Positions 1-9,505 of a stretch of 64,000 nucleotides of DNA are shown here, piece by piece. This DNA is from Candidatus Spongiihabitans thiooxidans (lineage in GTDB: Bacteria; Pseudomonadota; Gammaproteobacteria; Arenicellales; Poriferihabitantaceae). The translations under genes were made by a program, and so were the position numbers. The notes below the pieces were generated by a model that was not told where the DNA came from, did not search any database, and was given only the letters and a program-made list of their open reading frames with translations. The stretch is taken from positions 43,501 through 107,500 of the forward strand of contig LFLB01000003.1 of the NCBI GenBank assembly GCA_001543005.1, read 5' to 3'. Positions within the stretch are counted from its first letter, which is position 1. Each line of letters opens with the position of its first letter.

Positions 1-44
1 TCAGGCATGGTTGCATCTCCAGTTTTCTTGGTCAGTTTGCCGAA

Positions 45-788
45 TCAGTTTTCTTGATCAGCCTTCTCAATCAACCTGCGTAAACGAGATTGATCAATGT
101 TATAAAAATCGCCCGCAACATTGATTCCAGTCGCCACCAGAATTGCATCTAGGTGATTCGCGTATCCACCAACATTCTGCGCGGTTATCCCCGATGCCAA
201 TGCCAAAGCACTCTCTCCAACGCCTTCTCTAAAAATTTTTGCTTTCTCGACGCCAGCCTCTTGGCCAGTCGCCACCCCGGAGGTCGTGACCACATCCATC
301 CATCCGCTCGCGATGGTCGCTGAAATTTGAAAATATTGTTGGTCAACAATCCGCTGCTTTTTAAATGCGGTGCCGCCAAAATACAGACCGCTCCAGCCGC
401 AATCTTTTTTAATCGCTAATATTTCTGCGGCTTCGGGCTGCTCATCGGCACTGCATTGTTCATCTATTCTGGCATCGTCAGCCCAGTAACCGTCCACAAC
501 ACACCCCTCTTTCTCCAAATCAGCAAGTATAGGAAACGCTTTCTTGCCGGTCACTGCGAGGAAATTAACCCCCAGCCACACCAACGGATACGCTGATCTA
601 ACGGAGCGAATAATAGGCAAAAACCGGTCGGCCGCAAAGTCATGGTTGATCAGAAACACCCCGGCCGCCCCTTCGTCCATCGCGATGCCGACATTGCGAC
701 TGGTTTGCTCATGATCCAGCACATGAATGACTGGCAATACCGCCGGGCCATGTGACCTAAAACACTTTTTAAACTGAAATCTTTTCAA
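45..788 (-). CDS. TIM-barrel protein, BtpA/SgcQ-like
   Basis: A 247-residue protein with TIM-barrel strand-end motifs. Visible are VTTSGVATGQ near residue 165, LASGIT near 195 and VATGIN near 222, a pattern I associate with the BtpA/SgcQ family, whose biochemical role is poorly defined. The open frame runs further upstream, but that part only mirrors the GST gene. I place the start at a TTG at 786-788 that overlaps the GST stop (TTGA), with a GGGG-type ribosome site just upstream, so the gene is probably translationally coupled to the GST. The function is not known to me; the family call is moderately sure and the start is inferred. Confidence 0.6.
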   Translation of the reverse strand: MKRFQFKKCFRSHGPAVLPVIHVLDHEQTSRNVGIAMDEGAAGVFLINHDFAADRFLPIIRSVRSAYPLVWLGVNFLAVTGKKAFPILADLEKEGCVVDGYWADDARIDEQCSADEQPEAAEILAIKKDCGWSGLYFGGTAFKKQRIVDQQYFQISATIASGWMDVVTTSGVATGQEAGVEKAKIFREGVGESALALASGITAQNVGGYANHLDAILVATGINVAGDFYNIDQSRLRRLIEKADQEN

Positions 789-1435
789 TTGATGGTAGCC
801 CCTTGTCCCGGCAACGGAATATCCTTCTGCCCGTCGGGGACGCAGTACCCCCGCTGCACCGCTGGCCGCGCCGCGATCGCCAGATACCATCGTTGAACAT
901 TTGGGTATTCGCTCAGGTCGATACCCTGCCATTCGAATCTCGAAATCCACGGCCACGAAGCGATGTCGGCGATCGAATATTGGTCCGCCAGGTATTCGTG
1001 ATTTTCAAGCTGCTGGTCGATGACGTCATATAAACGCTGCGCTTCAATGGAATAGCGCCTTGAAGCGTAGTCGCTGACCCCTTTGTTAAACCTAAGAAAA
1101 TGATGCGCCTGCCCGAGCATCGGACCGAGCCCACCCATTTGAAACATCAGCCATTGCATTGCGCGCCAGCGCGCGGCATCGTCGGTCGGCATGAAACGGC
1201 CGCTTTTGTCGGCAAGATACAGCAGGATTGCCCCGGATTCCATCATCGCCATGCCGTTGTCCTGATCGACAATCGCCGGAATTTTATTGTTCGGACTGAT
1301 TTTCAGAAAATCGTCATCGAACTGCTCATGGTTGGTGATGTCGATGGGATGCACCGTGTACGGCATTTCAATTTCCTCCAGCATGATGGAAACCTTTTGC
1401 CCATTGGGCGTGCTCCAAGTGTATAAATCAATCAA
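785..1435 (-). CDS. Glutathione S-transferase, YfcG/YghU-type
   Basis: A 216-residue cytosolic GST. The N-terminal thioredoxin-like half starts with a TPNGQKV stretch like that of E. coli YfcG (Nu class), where the Thr/Asn contact glutathione and the enzyme acts as a disulfide-bond oxidoreductase. The cis-Pro region (NKIPAIVD, about 51-58) and the ESGAILLYLA glutathione gamma-Glu site (about 67-76) are present. The C-terminal half has the usual helical motif (SIADIASWPW, about 154-163). Length matches the family. It is the first gene of a short leftward pair with the BtpA-like gene. The substrate is not evident. Confidence 0.85.
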   Translation of the reverse strand: MIDLYTWSTPNGQKVSIMLEEIEMPYTVHPIDITNHEQFDDDFLKISPNNKIPAIVDQDNGMAMMESGAILLYLADKSGRFMPTDDAARWRAMQWLMFQMGGLGPMLGQAHHFLRFNKGVSDYASRRYSIEAQRLYDVIDQQLENHEYLADQYSIADIASWPWISRFEWQGIDLSEYPNVQRWYLAIAARPAVQRGYCVPDGQKDIPLPGQGATIN

Positions 1436-1551
1436 AGGTAATCCCCAGGGTAATTTTCGAAAGGCTGATCAAGCACTGCTTCGCAATGTTTTCGTGAGCA
1501 TGACTCTAGCAGATTTAGGCTAGTGGCGCTGTTTCACTCGCCCCAATCGCA

Positions 1552-1578
1552 ATAAAAGGGGCGTCACCCTTTGCCCCT
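1552..1578 (-). terminator. Intrinsic terminator of the deaminase gene
   Basis: On the minus strand a stem AGGGGC/GCCCCT with a 10-nt loop is followed by TTTTATT. It begins at the stop codon of the deaminase gene and separates it from the GST gene downstream. Confidence 0.6.
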
Positions 1579-2449
1579 AAACTTCTTCGTTACCGGCGAT
1601 GTCTTCAAACCAAAGGTCATGGCGTTGTTCGATAAACTTCGACATCAGAGCTTTACACTTCTGGTCATCGGCTAAAACCACTTCCACGCCATTGTCCCGA
1701 AGAAACGCGATGTTTCCAGGGAAGTTTTGGTCTTCACCGACGACAACGCGATTGATGCCAAAATGCATAATCGCTCCGGCGCACATCATGCACGGGCTTA
1801 ACGTGGTGTACAAATCGATATCGCTATAATTAGCAATGATTCCAGCATTTCGCAGGCAATCGGTTTCGCCGTGAATGATTGGGTCTCCCTGTTGCACACG
1901 TTTGTTTCTGCCGCGAGCAATGACTTCGCCATCTTGCACCATCACCGCACCAACTGGAATACCCCCCTCCTCATACCCTGCCAAGGCTTCCAGATAAGCT
2001 TGTTTTAAAAATTTTTGATCAGCCTGATTGATAGTCTGCGCGCCTAACGCCATACACTGGTCCGTTGGTAAAAATGTGATCGGGATGTTTTTTATTTTCA
2101 ACAGGTGAATGGCCTGATTTGATGTTTCAGGCAGGCCAATAACCAGGGCGCCAATGGCAAACTGTAAAATCGTTCCTGCAACCAACATATCTGGATATCG
2201 GGTGGTGTATAAAACCAGTTCCGCCTGATCGCTTCGTCGACCGGCCCGGCGAATACAGTCCATTTCTGCCGCTGCAACGGGGTCATTAAGTTGCTGACTG
2301 CGATCATGACTACTTGCAATTACTTCTCCGTTCTTCACTAAAACCGCACCTGCCGGGATTCCACTCTCGGTTTCGCTTTGGCGCGCATGGGCCGCCGCAA
2401 TTTCAAGAAAGCTGCCTTGCTGCAATTTTGAACACTTCAATTTTGCCAA
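1577..2449 (-). CDS. Double-domain cytosine/nucleoside deaminase (Fcy1-like)
   Basis: A 290-residue fusion of two CMP/dCMP-type zinc deaminase domains. The C-terminal domain (about 145-290) has the catalytic set H193-G-E195 and P-C220-M-M-C223, and a tail ending LWFEDI, strikingly like yeast cytosine deaminase Fcy1. It should convert cytosine (or a related base) to uracil in the cytoplasm. The N-terminal domain (about 10-140) keeps the fold pattern but lacks the zinc ligands: the His is Ala60 and both Cys positions are Asp87 and Val90, so it is probably a pseudoenzyme. It is divergent from upp, which fits pyrimidine salvage (cytosine to uracil to UMP). The family is sure; the exact substrate is inferred. 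Confidence 0.8.
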   Translation of the reverse strand: MAKLKCSKLQQGSFLEIAAAHARQSETESGIPAGAVLVKNGEVIASSHDRSQQLNDPVAAAEMDCIRRAGRRSDQAELVLYTTRYPDMLVAGTILQFAIGALVIGLPETSNQAIHLLKIKNIPITFLPTDQCMALGAQTINQADQKFLKQAYLEALAGYEEGGIPVGAVMVQDGEVIARGRNKRVQQGDPIIHGETDCLRNAGIIANYSDIDLYTTLSPCMMCAGAIMHFGINRVVVGEDQNFPGNIAFLRDNGVEVVLADDQKCKALMSKFIEQRHDLWFEDIAGNEEV

Positions 2450-2492
2450 TTTTAAATGCCTGCCTTAATAACAAAAATTTGTGACATGATTA

Positions 2493-2512
2493 TATAGACA
2501 TGAATCTATAAT
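2493..2512. promoter_or_regulatory. Promoter/operator dyad between deaminase and upp
   Basis: In the 118-bp divergent gap an inverted repeat TATAGA-N6-TCTATA (2493-2510) overlaps a perfect -10 hexamer TATAAT (2507-2512) facing upp. No good -35 at 17 bp is seen, so the promoter may be activator-dependent. The operator role is inferred from symmetry only. Confidence 0.4.
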
Positions 2513-2567
2513 AGAGTGTACATTAAATTATCCATCAACAAATTCGGACCCCAAATCAGGACTCAAT

Positions 2568-3194
2568 ATGAATGCAACCATCGTTGATCACCCGCTTATT
2601 CAACATAAACTCACTTTGATGCGGCGCAAGGCAACCCCGACCAGTTTGTTTCGACAGTTGGTGAACGAAATAGCGATGTTGCTTGGATATGAAGTAATGC
2701 GAGATCTTGAGCTCACCAAGCGGGAAATCGAAACGCCACTGGAAGCGATGAAATCGCCGGTGTTGGCTGGAAAGAAACTTTGTTTCATTTCAATTTTACG
2801 TGCCGGTAATGGTTTGCTCGACGGCATGCTCACTCTGATGCCTTCCGCCCGAGTAGGTCATGTCGGATTGTATCGAGATCCGACCACTCTGGTTGCCGTC
2901 GAATACTATTATAAAGTTCCTCAGGACATCGGTGAGCGCCTCGTCATTGTTGTGGATCCCATGCTGGCCACGGCCAATACAGCAATTGCCGCAGTAGATC
3001 GATTAAAACAGGGCGGTGCAAAAAAATTGAAATTTGTTTGTTTATTAGCGGCACCCGAAGGCGTCGAGGCGTTTACCCATACACACCCGGATGTACCCAT
3101 TTTTACCGCAGCCATTGACCGTGAATTGAATGACCACGGTTATATCCTGCCGGGACTGGGGGATGCTGGCGACCGAATTTACGGAACGCGTTAA
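2568..3194 (+). CDS. upp: Uracil phosphoribosyltransferase
   Basis: A 208-residue enzyme that makes UMP from uracil and PRPP in the cytoplasm. It has the PRPP-binding loop ([11 protein letters not shown], about 127-137) and the family C-terminal signature [11 protein letters not shown]. Length equals the usual 208-210 residues. The ATG start at 2568 follows the divergent promoter gap. Its divergent neighbour is the Fcy1-like deaminase, so the two probably form a cytosine-to-UMP salvage pair. The canonical PRPP loop has D[P]MLATG; here the last Gly is Asn (ATAN), a mild departure. Confidence 0.93.
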   Translation: MNATIVDHPLIQHKLTLMRRKATPTSLFRQLVNEIAMLLGYEVMRDLELTKREIETPLEAMKSPVLAGKKLCFISILRAGNGLLDGMLTLMPSARVGHVGLYRDPTTLVAVEYYYKVPQDIGERLVIVVDPMLATANTAIAAVDRLKQGGAKKLKFVCLLAAPEGVEAFTHTHPDVPIFTAAIDRELNDHGYILPGLGDAGDRIYGTR

Positions 3195-3246
3195 CACACA
3201 ACTGGGCGCACAACCCTGCGCGGTCGTGCACGGGCAATCCTTGTGG

Positions 3247-3282
3247 TTGCCCATGTTATTGCCCACATTATCGCCCATATTA
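3247..3282. repeat. 12-bp tandem repeat, three copies
   Basis: Three consecutive 12-bp units (TTGCCCATGTTA, TTGCCCACATTA, TCGCCCATATTA) in the convergent gap after upp. The first unit also pairs with GGGCAA at 3232-3237 to form a 6-bp stem, but no T-run follows, so I do not call a terminator. Confidence 0.55.
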
Positions 3283-3320
3283 TCGAGTGACATTGATGCA
3301 CCCGAATAAGCCCCTGCAAA

Positions 3321-4277
3321 TTAATTTTTGGGAATAACCTCATAACCTGCTTGTTCCGGTTCATCGTCCAGCATCTGCGGGGGAAAACCGGGCGCGCGTA
3401 TATCCAGTTCGGTCGCCTCCTCCAGTCGTCGAACAATATTCGGTGAATATTCTCGAGGACCATAGCGTTCTTGCCCGTCTTTAAAAATATCCACCATGAG
3501 CGGGGCAAGTTCCAATGGCACATTGACGCGCTTCGCTACTTCGCTGAACAACCCGATATCCTTGCACACCAAATCCATGGTGAAACTGATGTCGCGGCTG
3601 CCGTTCAAAATAACCTGACCTTCGGTTTCATGGACAAATGAATTGCCGGATGAAATTCGGATGGCTTCGTAGGCGATGTTCAAATCCATGCCTGCGGCTT
3701 TGGAGGTGACCAAAGCTTCGCACAGTGCGAGCAGGTTTGCCGTGGCCAGATAATTAGTCACCACTTTGAGGATTGACGCTGAACCAAGGGCACCGGTGTG
3801 CAAGATCCGTCGGCCCATTGTGGTCAATATCGGAAGCATGCGCCCAAACACGGTTCTTTCACAGCCCGCGAATATGGCGATGTTACCGGTGGCGGCGCGG
3901 TGACATCCGCCGGAAACCGGACAATCCACAGATTCGGCGCCAACGGCGTTGACTAATGCGCCAAGCCGGCATACTTCCGCTTCATCCGTCGTACTCATTT
4001 CCGCCCAGATTTTACCGTCGCTTAACCCTTTCAATGCGCCATCGTCGGCTTCCATAACCACCGCACTGGCAGCCGGATTTGGCAGGCAGGTAATCAGGAT
4101 GTCGACATTTTCGGCCATTTCTTTTGGGCTATGGCCCCATTTGGCACCACCATCCAAAAACGGTTGAGCCGCCGGTTTTTCAAGATCGCGAACCGTGAGA
4201 TCAAACCCATTACGCAACAGGCTGCCAGCCAGCTTACTGCCTATATTACCCAAACCGATAAAACCTACTTTAGTCAT
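3321..4277 (-). CDS. NAD(P)-dependent beta-hydroxyacid dehydrogenase
   Basis: A 318-residue member of the 3-hydroxyisobutyrate / tartronate-semialdehyde reductase family. The N-terminal Rossmann motif is GFIGLGNIGSKLAG (about 5-18), the substrate loop is DCPVSGGCHRA (about 122-132) and the catalytic Lys lies in SILKVVTNYL (about 172-181). The family usually has about 290-300 residues; this one has a tail of about 25 extra residues. I chose the ATG at 4277 because GGAG lies 7 nt upstream; a longer frame starts 5 codons earlier. The oxidised substrate cannot be told from sequence. Confidence 0.85.
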   Translation of the reverse strand: MTKVGFIGLGNIGSKLAGSLLRNGFDLTVRDLEKPAAQPFLDGGAKWGHSPKEMAENVDILITCLPNPAASAVVMEADDGALKGLSDGKIWAEMSTTDEAEVCRLGALVNAVGAESVDCPVSGGCHRAATGNIAIFAGCERTVFGRMLPILTTMGRRILHTGALGSASILKVVTNYLATANLLALCEALVTSKAAGMDLNIAYEAIRISSGNSFVHETEGQVILNGSRDISFTMDLVCKDIGLFSEVAKRVNVPLELAPLMVDIFKDGQERYGPREYSPNIVRRLEEATELDIRAPGFPPQMLDDEPEQAGYEVIPKN

Positions 4278-4481
4278 AAAATTGCTCCGCAAAGATGAAA
4301 TTACCCGATGAAATTAAAAATGGGGGTCGGGAAATTCAAACCTCACGGATTATTTACTAAATTATTGATTGAATCAAATATAATATTGTTGCCAATCAAT
4401 GTATTATTTGGCAGTGTATTTTTTGGCTTGGTCTATCGCTAAAACAGCACATTTAAAACAGAATAAGAGAATAAGAGAATA

Positions 4482-5075
4482 ATGAAAAGAATATGCGTTT
4501 ACTGCGGATCAAAACCCGGCAGTCGGCCAGAATATCTGGAATCAGCAAAAAATCTGGGGCATGCTTTATTAGCGCGTAATATTGGGTTGGTATACGGCGG
4601 GGCGAGCGTCGGGCTTATGGGGAAAATTGCGGTCACCATGATAGAAAATGGCGGAGAAACTATTGGCGTTATTCCGGAATCGCTGTTTGATAGCGAAATC
4701 GTCCACCCCGGATTAACCGAATTGATTACTGTCGAGAATATGCACCAGCGAAAAGAAACCATGGCTTCCCTGGCGGATGGCTTCATTGCGCTTCCCGGCG
4801 GTTTTGGAACCCTGGAAGAAGTTTTCGAAGCCATCACCTGGTCGCAATTGAAGATTCATATAAAACCCATCGGCTTGCTCAATGTATGTGGATACTATGA
4901 TCCGTTGTCTGCTTTCATTGACCATGCAGTGGCTCAAGAATTTATCAAACCAAAGCATCAATCGTTATACACCATCCATGATGACCCTGATAATCTGTTG
5001 GATGAAATGCATGAAACCATGAAGTGCATCAGCAAACAAGCTGAGCATAAAATTGTAGAGCGCGCGCTTGGATAA
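4482..5075 (+). CDS. LOG family nucleoside 5'-monophosphate phosphoribohydrolase
   Basis: A 197-residue LOG-family protein. It carries the diagnostic PGGFGTLEE motif (about 104-112), preceded by the conserved MHQRKETM stretch that provides the catalytic Arg and Glu. Members cleave cytokinin riboside 5'-monophosphates, and bacterial relatives act on AMP or other NMPs. The ATG sits directly after an A/G-rich upstream run in which GAATAAGA is repeated nearly three times; the ribosome site there is weak (AAGAGA). It stands alone, convergent with the aminotransferase gene. Confidence 0.85.
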   Translation: MKRICVYCGSKPGSRPEYLESAKNLGHALLARNIGLVYGGASVGLMGKIAVTMIENGGETIGVIPESLFDSEIVHPGLTELITVENMHQRKETMASLADGFIALPGGFGTLEEVFEAITWSQLKIHIKPIGLLNVCGYYDPLSAFIDHAVAQEFIKPKHQSLYTIHDDPDNLLDEMHETMKCISKQAEHKIVERALG

Positions 5076-5201
5076 GTTATTATGTTTATTGCTATTTGGT
5101 ATTTCTTACCCTACTGCTACTTTTTATCTCCTCGATAAGAAAGAGAATAAGTTTAAATTAATTGTCAACTCAAGTTTTTACTCAGGTGTTTACTCAGGTT
5201 T

Positions 5202-6377
5202 TTACTTCAGCGTTTTGACGTATTTGATTATTCGTTCACAGGCAATGATTAATTTATCCTCGGAGACACCTAAACTAATCCGAATCAACCCCCTGCCCGA
5301 GGCGCCGAATCCATCACAGGGCAATACCGCGACATCGTATTGATCGAGCATATTTCGAGCAAAATCCCGACTGCTAATTCCTGATTCACGCACATCTAGG
5401 ACAACGTACATCCCCCCTGCCGAGCTGAAGACATTCAACCCATCAATTCCCAGTAATTTATTAACCAAAATTTTTCGTCGGGAGTCCATATTTTTTCTGA
5501 CTTTATCGGCAGTGACCGCTCCCATCTGAAATGCGGTAACAGCAGCATCCATAATAAATTCCGGTAATCCATAAGTCATGCACATGGACAAGTTATACAG
5601 GTTTTCCATTAGCGGTTTTGGCCCGACTATCCAACCCAACCGCCAGCCGGTCATGCGCTGGGATTTAGACAGGCTTGAAACAGTAATACATACCTGGTCG
5701 GCACCCGCTAAACTGGCCGGACTTGCACGATCCTGTGGCAGCAGAATTTCCTGATAAACCTCGTCATTGATTAACCAAATTTCTTTCTCGACACAAATAT
5801 CTACAATAGGTTTGAATTGTTCTAAGGTATACACCGCCCCAACAGGATTGTTCGGAGAATTCAGGACTATCGCTTTAGTGCGTTTGGTAATCGCCGCCAA
5901 AACATCATCAGGATCAATTTGAAAATTATTTTCAGCGGTCACTGGAACGCTCACCGGAGTCGCGCCCGATGCGGTGAAGGTTGCTAAATAGGTAGTGTAG
6001 TACGGCTCAATTAGAATGACTTCATCACCATGCTCAAGAACACATTGCGCCGCGGCGAACAACGCATTTTGAGCGCCCGTGAACACCGCGCAGTTTGATT
6101 CATCCACTCCTTGCCCGGTTAATTCATTGTGTCGCTTGGCAATGGCTTTACGCAATGCCAGCGTGCCCTCAACCTGCGCATAGTGATGTCGTCCATTTCG
6201 CAGACTATCGACTGCGGAATTTACAATTTCATCATCGGTGTGTTCATCGGTTTCCTGACCCACACTTAGAATAATGACATCTTCCCCTGCCTCCCTTCTC
6301 GCCAGTCCTTCATAGTGTACTTTCCAGGCATCAACACTTTCCCCGGAGATTCGTTGTGTCAGGGTGGAAAATTTCAT
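5202..6377 (-). CDS. PLP aminotransferase class I, AruH-like
   Basis: A 391-residue fold-type I aminotransferase. The N-terminus (LTQRISGESVDAW...) and the run ILSVGQ...HYAQVEG closely follow arginine:pyruvate transaminase AruH of Pseudomonas as I remember it. The PLP Lys is in SLSKSQRMTGWR (about 237-248), and NSPNNPVGAVY and the C-terminal GRGLIRISLG Arg motif are present. The reaction would be transfer of an amino group from a basic or neutral amino acid to a keto acid. No other aru genes are nearby, so the substrate is open. Confidence 0.85.
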   Translation of the reverse strand: MKFSTLTQRISGESVDAWKVHYEGLARREAGEDVIILSVGQETDEHTDDEIVNSAVDSLRNGRHHYAQVEGTLALRKAIAKRHNELTGQGVDESNCAVFTGAQNALFAAAQCVLEHGDEVILIEPYYTTYLATFTASGATPVSVPVTAENNFQIDPDDVLAAITKRTKAIVLNSPNNPVGAVYTLEQFKPIVDICVEKEIWLINDEVYQEILLPQDRASPASLAGADQVCITVSSLSKSQRMTGWRLGWIVGPKPLMENLYNLSMCMTYGLPEFIMDAAVTAFQMGAVTADKVRKNMDSRRKILVNKLLGIDGLNVFSSAGGMYVVLDVRESGISSRDFARNMLDQYDVAVLPCDGFGASGRGLIRISLGVSEDKLIIACERIIKYVKTLK

Positions 6378-6528
6378 TCCAGTGTTCTCAGTGTTTTGGT
6401 TGGTAGTATGAAAAACCGGATAGTATCACGCCAGATTTGAACCCAACCATTGACAAATACTCTTATTATTCATCAATGAGCATCCAGGCTCAGAACAAAT
6501 AGAGCCAGAATAAATAACGGCGCGCCGA

Positions 6529-7887
6529 CTAAAATGCCGCGCCAAATGATTCAACATCGGGCAGGCGCCAAATCACATCAATTATTGATTTAATTTCCGA
6601 ACGATCCAGCACCCCGCTATACTGCGCCAGGTTAATCACTTTTGTTTCCAGCTCTTCTTTCGTCAGCATATTTTCCGGGTCGCCTTTTGGCGTATTCACA
6701 AATGCTTGCAAAATCTCGCCGCAATGTAATTTCACTTCCACTCTGGCGCCCCACTTTTCAGGATACTGCTGATCGATATCTGCATCAACGATCATATTTA
6801 CGCGCTGCCTAAGATCAGAATTAATCGGATCAGAAAGTGCTTGCTCTGAGAAATCAGAAATTCCGGCAGACCGATACCGTGCGATCAACGCCAGCACGAA
6901 GCCCATGGAAAATTTTGATTGATGAATGGTGTTTGGAACATCGACTGCACCCAAGACATCTTTGGCGGCTTGATAAACATAAGCCCGGATATGCTCAATA
7001 TCCCTGAAATCCAAATCATGTTCATGGCAAATCTGAAGCAGCGCGTCCGCAGCCGGATGAGTATGGCGGCACGAGGCATGAAACTTGAATGAGGTTTCCG
7101 TCAACGCCCAGCGCACACCGAGACGGTCGGTTAGTTTGGCGCTATCGCCCTCGCCTAACATACCTTCTGCCATTCCCTGTTGCCCTTCAAGTATTTGACT
7201 GGCGGCGGTCAAGCCATATTGCGCACTATACGCCGCAAGCAATCCGTCCGCCGATGCTTTGGCCGTATGCAGTTGTTTGGAATCGGCCGCATCCCGTAAA
7301 AATTCCCACAACCCACCGGCCTGGGTTCCGGCCGAGCCCAAGGCGTGCAGCGTTTGCTCTGGATTGAGATTGATCATTCTTGCCACTGCCATTGCCGCAG
7401 CCAGGGTGCCGACGGTGGCGGTGGTATGAAAAACCCGATAATGCGATCGCCCCAAAAATTCGCCAACACGTATTCCACATTCGTAACCCACCACGGCGGC
7501 GATCAAGAAATCCCTCCCGGAAACAGCAGGCAATGACTGCGCCACAGCAAAAATTGGCGGAAATACCACCGTGCCCGGATGCAAAATCGAAGCGTTATGC
7601 AAATCATCCTGCTCCACCACATGCGATGCCGCTCCGTTAACCAGAGCGGCGAATAGTGGGCTGCTGGATTGTTCGCTACCAAACAACTGACACGGCCCTG
7701 ATGCTGGCCCCATATCCCGGGCAAACTTTTTAAACACTTCAGCACTGCGGGACCTGCATCCAGCAATTGCCGAGCCGTACCAGTCGAGAAATAACCATTG
7801 CGCTCGATGAATTACATTTTCGGGGATTTGGTCAAACGTCAATCCAGATGCAAACGTTGCCAATTGTTTGGATGGGGTATCCGGCAT
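6529..7887 (-). CDS. MmgE/PrpD family protein
   Basis: A 452-residue MmgE/PrpD-fold protein, the family of 2-methylcitrate dehydratase (PrpD), cis-aconitate decarboxylase and many uncharacterised catabolic enzymes. The N-terminal helical domain contains the typical RAQWLFLDWYGSAIAG region (about 28-43) and GAASHVVEQDDLH (about 84-96), where PrpD has its catalytic Asp/His. Length is typical. It has no prpB/prpC neighbours, so methylcitrate metabolism is not supported and the substrate is unknown. Confidence 0.85.
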   Translation of the reverse strand: MPDTPSKQLATFASGLTFDQIPENVIHRAQWLFLDWYGSAIAGCRSRSAEVFKKFARDMGPASGPCQLFGSEQSSSPLFAALVNGAASHVVEQDDLHNASILHPGTVVFPPIFAVAQSLPAVSGRDFLIAAVVGYECGIRVGEFLGRSHYRVFHTTATVGTLAAAMAVARMINLNPEQTLHALGSAGTQAGGLWEFLRDAADSKQLHTAKASADGLLAAYSAQYGLTAASQILEGQQGMAEGMLGEGDSAKLTDRLGVRWALTETSFKFHASCRHTHPAADALLQICHEHDLDFRDIEHIRAYVYQAAKDVLGAVDVPNTIHQSKFSMGFVLALIARYRSAGISDFSEQALSDPINSDLRQRVNMIVDADIDQQYPEKWGARVEVKLHCGEILQAFVNTPKGDPENMLTKEELETKVINLAQYSGVLDRSEIKSIIDVIWRLPDVESFGAAF

Positions 7888-8012
7888 AAAATATTATTTT
7901 CAAATCGACTAAATTATTTTGCCTTGATTATTTTGACTGGCTGTTGTCTACTTCCGCGAATGCAATTCATTACGAATTGACATTAATAAGCATTCACATT
8001 AAGCGTATAAGT

Positions 8013-8453
8013 ATGACTCGATTGGCAAAAACTTCAATAGTATTGTTCATAACATTGTTCTGGGCCACAATTTTAATTAACTCGAGTTTCGCCGGTGAAA
8101 ATGAAATTGCCAGTGGGACATGGACAACAAAAGGTTATGCGATAAATGGCGGATGGAAAATCGTGACGCGGGATGACAAAAAAATTATCGTTTTTGATGA
8201 CGATTTCAAAACCAAGAAAGGCCCCGATTTAAAAATTTATCTTTCCAGAAAATCAATCACAAACATCGAAGGTGGCGATGTGGTCCAATCCTCCGTAAAA
8301 ATCAGCACTTTGAATTCCCACAAAGGCACGCAGGAATATGAAATTCCAGACCATGTTGATTTAAGCGACTTCGCCTCTTTGTTGATCCATTGCGAAGCTT
8401 ATACCCATCTGTGGGGCGGTGCGGCGCTGATGTGGAATTTGGAGAATAACTAA
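8013..8453 (+). CDS. Secreted DM13-domain protein
   Basis: A 146-residue exported protein. After the ATG at 8013 comes a signal peptide (MTRLAKTS, hydrophobic core, cleavage near SSFAG about residue 26). The rest is one DM13 domain: GTWTTKGYAINGGWKIV, the DLKIYLS strand and a single conserved Cys in the IHCEAY segment near residue 127. DM13 domains are proposed to be redox or cell-surface modules; the biochemical role is not established. Its stop codon overlaps that of the convergent Rieske gene. Confidence 0.75.
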   Translation: MTRLAKTSIVLFITLFWATILINSSFAGENEIASGTWTTKGYAINGGWKIVTRDDKKIIVFDDDFKTKKGPDLKIYLSRKSITNIEGGDVVQSSVKISTLNSHKGTQEYEIPDHVDLSDFASLLIHCEAYTHLWGGAALMWNLENN

Positions 8454-9496
8454 CTCAACGCCTCTTTTACGCATTGCTGGAAGAAAATCGCGCCCGACTC
8501 TCGCTGTATGGAAAGCAGCCCGGTTTGATAAACGCCGCCTTCGAGATTTTTTTGAACTCGGGTGCAAATACCGATGTCCTCTTTCATCACCTGGTTGGAA
8601 AATTCGATCGCTTGCTTGCGTTGCTGTTTGTCGATCAATGGCTTAAACCAGAACCATCGTTGCATGACTGTCGTTTGTGAATTAACCGGAATCACACGCT
8701 CGATATTGAAACTATTCATGGAAAAATGCAGTAGCAGAGCGGGAAACTTATAAATCCAAAACCCCGAAGAATCGTCTTGAGAGCTGCCCTCGCCATCGTT
8801 GTCGCAGTCTTTATAAACCACCTCAAATCCAACAAATCTACCGTTTTCATAAGCTGAAATTCGGGTTTGTTTGCTCACCAACGCGGCATTGAGCGCAGGA
8901 TGAATAGTCGGTAGGTGATAGCCCTCGGCAGAATTATCACTATAGTTTTTCCAGTTTATGCTACCTTCATTGCTACGCTTGGCCTCGAAAGTCATTTCAG
9001 AAATCGCCGGATAATTTTTCGCTATTCGCACGATATCCCCCAACCAAGACTCAAGCGAGGCGCACTCCCGGTCCAAACAAGCGAACACCAAACCATTCCA
9101 GATATCGACCTTTATCGGAATTAAACTGAATTTTTTCGGTGTCACCTCTTCGCCCATCTTGAACCCGGGCGCATTCTTTAATATCCCGTCCAAGTCGTAA
9201 CTCCAGGCATGATAAGGACAGGTGAATTGGGTTAGAGAGCCGTTATCTTCGGCGCATATCGTTGAGGCGCGATGGCGGCATAAATTAAGAAAACCGTTCA
9301 ATTCGCCTTGCAGGGTACGGACAATAACGATGAATTGGTTGGCAATTGTTGCGGTAACAAACCGTCCCGGCTGTGCCACTTCGGCACCATCGACAATGAA
9401 GGTCCAGTTTTTTTCAAAGATATTTTTTTGTTCGCGACGAAAAACCGCTTCATCGTAATACCAATTCGCTGGCAAGGATTCCACAGTGTTTGACAT
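8450..9496 (-). CDS. Rieske non-heme iron oxygenase, alpha subunit
   Basis: A 348-residue terminal oxygenase. The Rieske 2Fe-2S ligands are C73-R-H75 and C93-P-Y-H96. The mononuclear iron site is in DNSAEGYHLPTIHP (about 188-201), with two His, and an Asp is expected near residue 310. The full pattern is that of the ring-hydroxylating dioxygenase/demethylase family. No ferredoxin or reductase gene lies next to it, so the electron donor must be elsewhere. Substrate (aromatic acid, quaternary amine or other) cannot be decided here. Its 3' end overlaps the DM13 gene by 4 bp, convergently. Confidence 0.87.
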   Translation of the reverse strand: MSNTVESLPANWYYDEAVFRREQKNIFEKNWTFIVDGAEVAQPGRFVTATIANQFIVIVRTLQGELNGFLNLCRHRASTICAEDNGSLTQFTCPYHAWSYDLDGILKNAPGFKMGEEVTPKKFSLIPIKVDIWNGLVFACLDRECASLESWLGDIVRIAKNYPAISEMTFEAKRSNEGSINWKNYSDNSAEGYHLPTIHPALNAALVSKQTRISAYENGRFVGFEVVYKDCDNDGEGSSQDDSSGFWIYKFPALLLHFSMNSFNIERVIPVNSQTTVMQRWFWFKPLIDKQQRKQAIEFSNQVMKEDIGICTRVQKNLEGGVYQTGLLSIQRESGAIFFQQCVKEALS

Positions 9497-9505
9497 TTAT
9501 CTGGT

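Noticed and set aside
5068..5343. 91-residue plus-strand frame after the LOG gene
   Set aside because: Its second half is antisense to the aminotransferase gene and the first half is AT-rich hydrophobic sequence without family likeness or a good start site.
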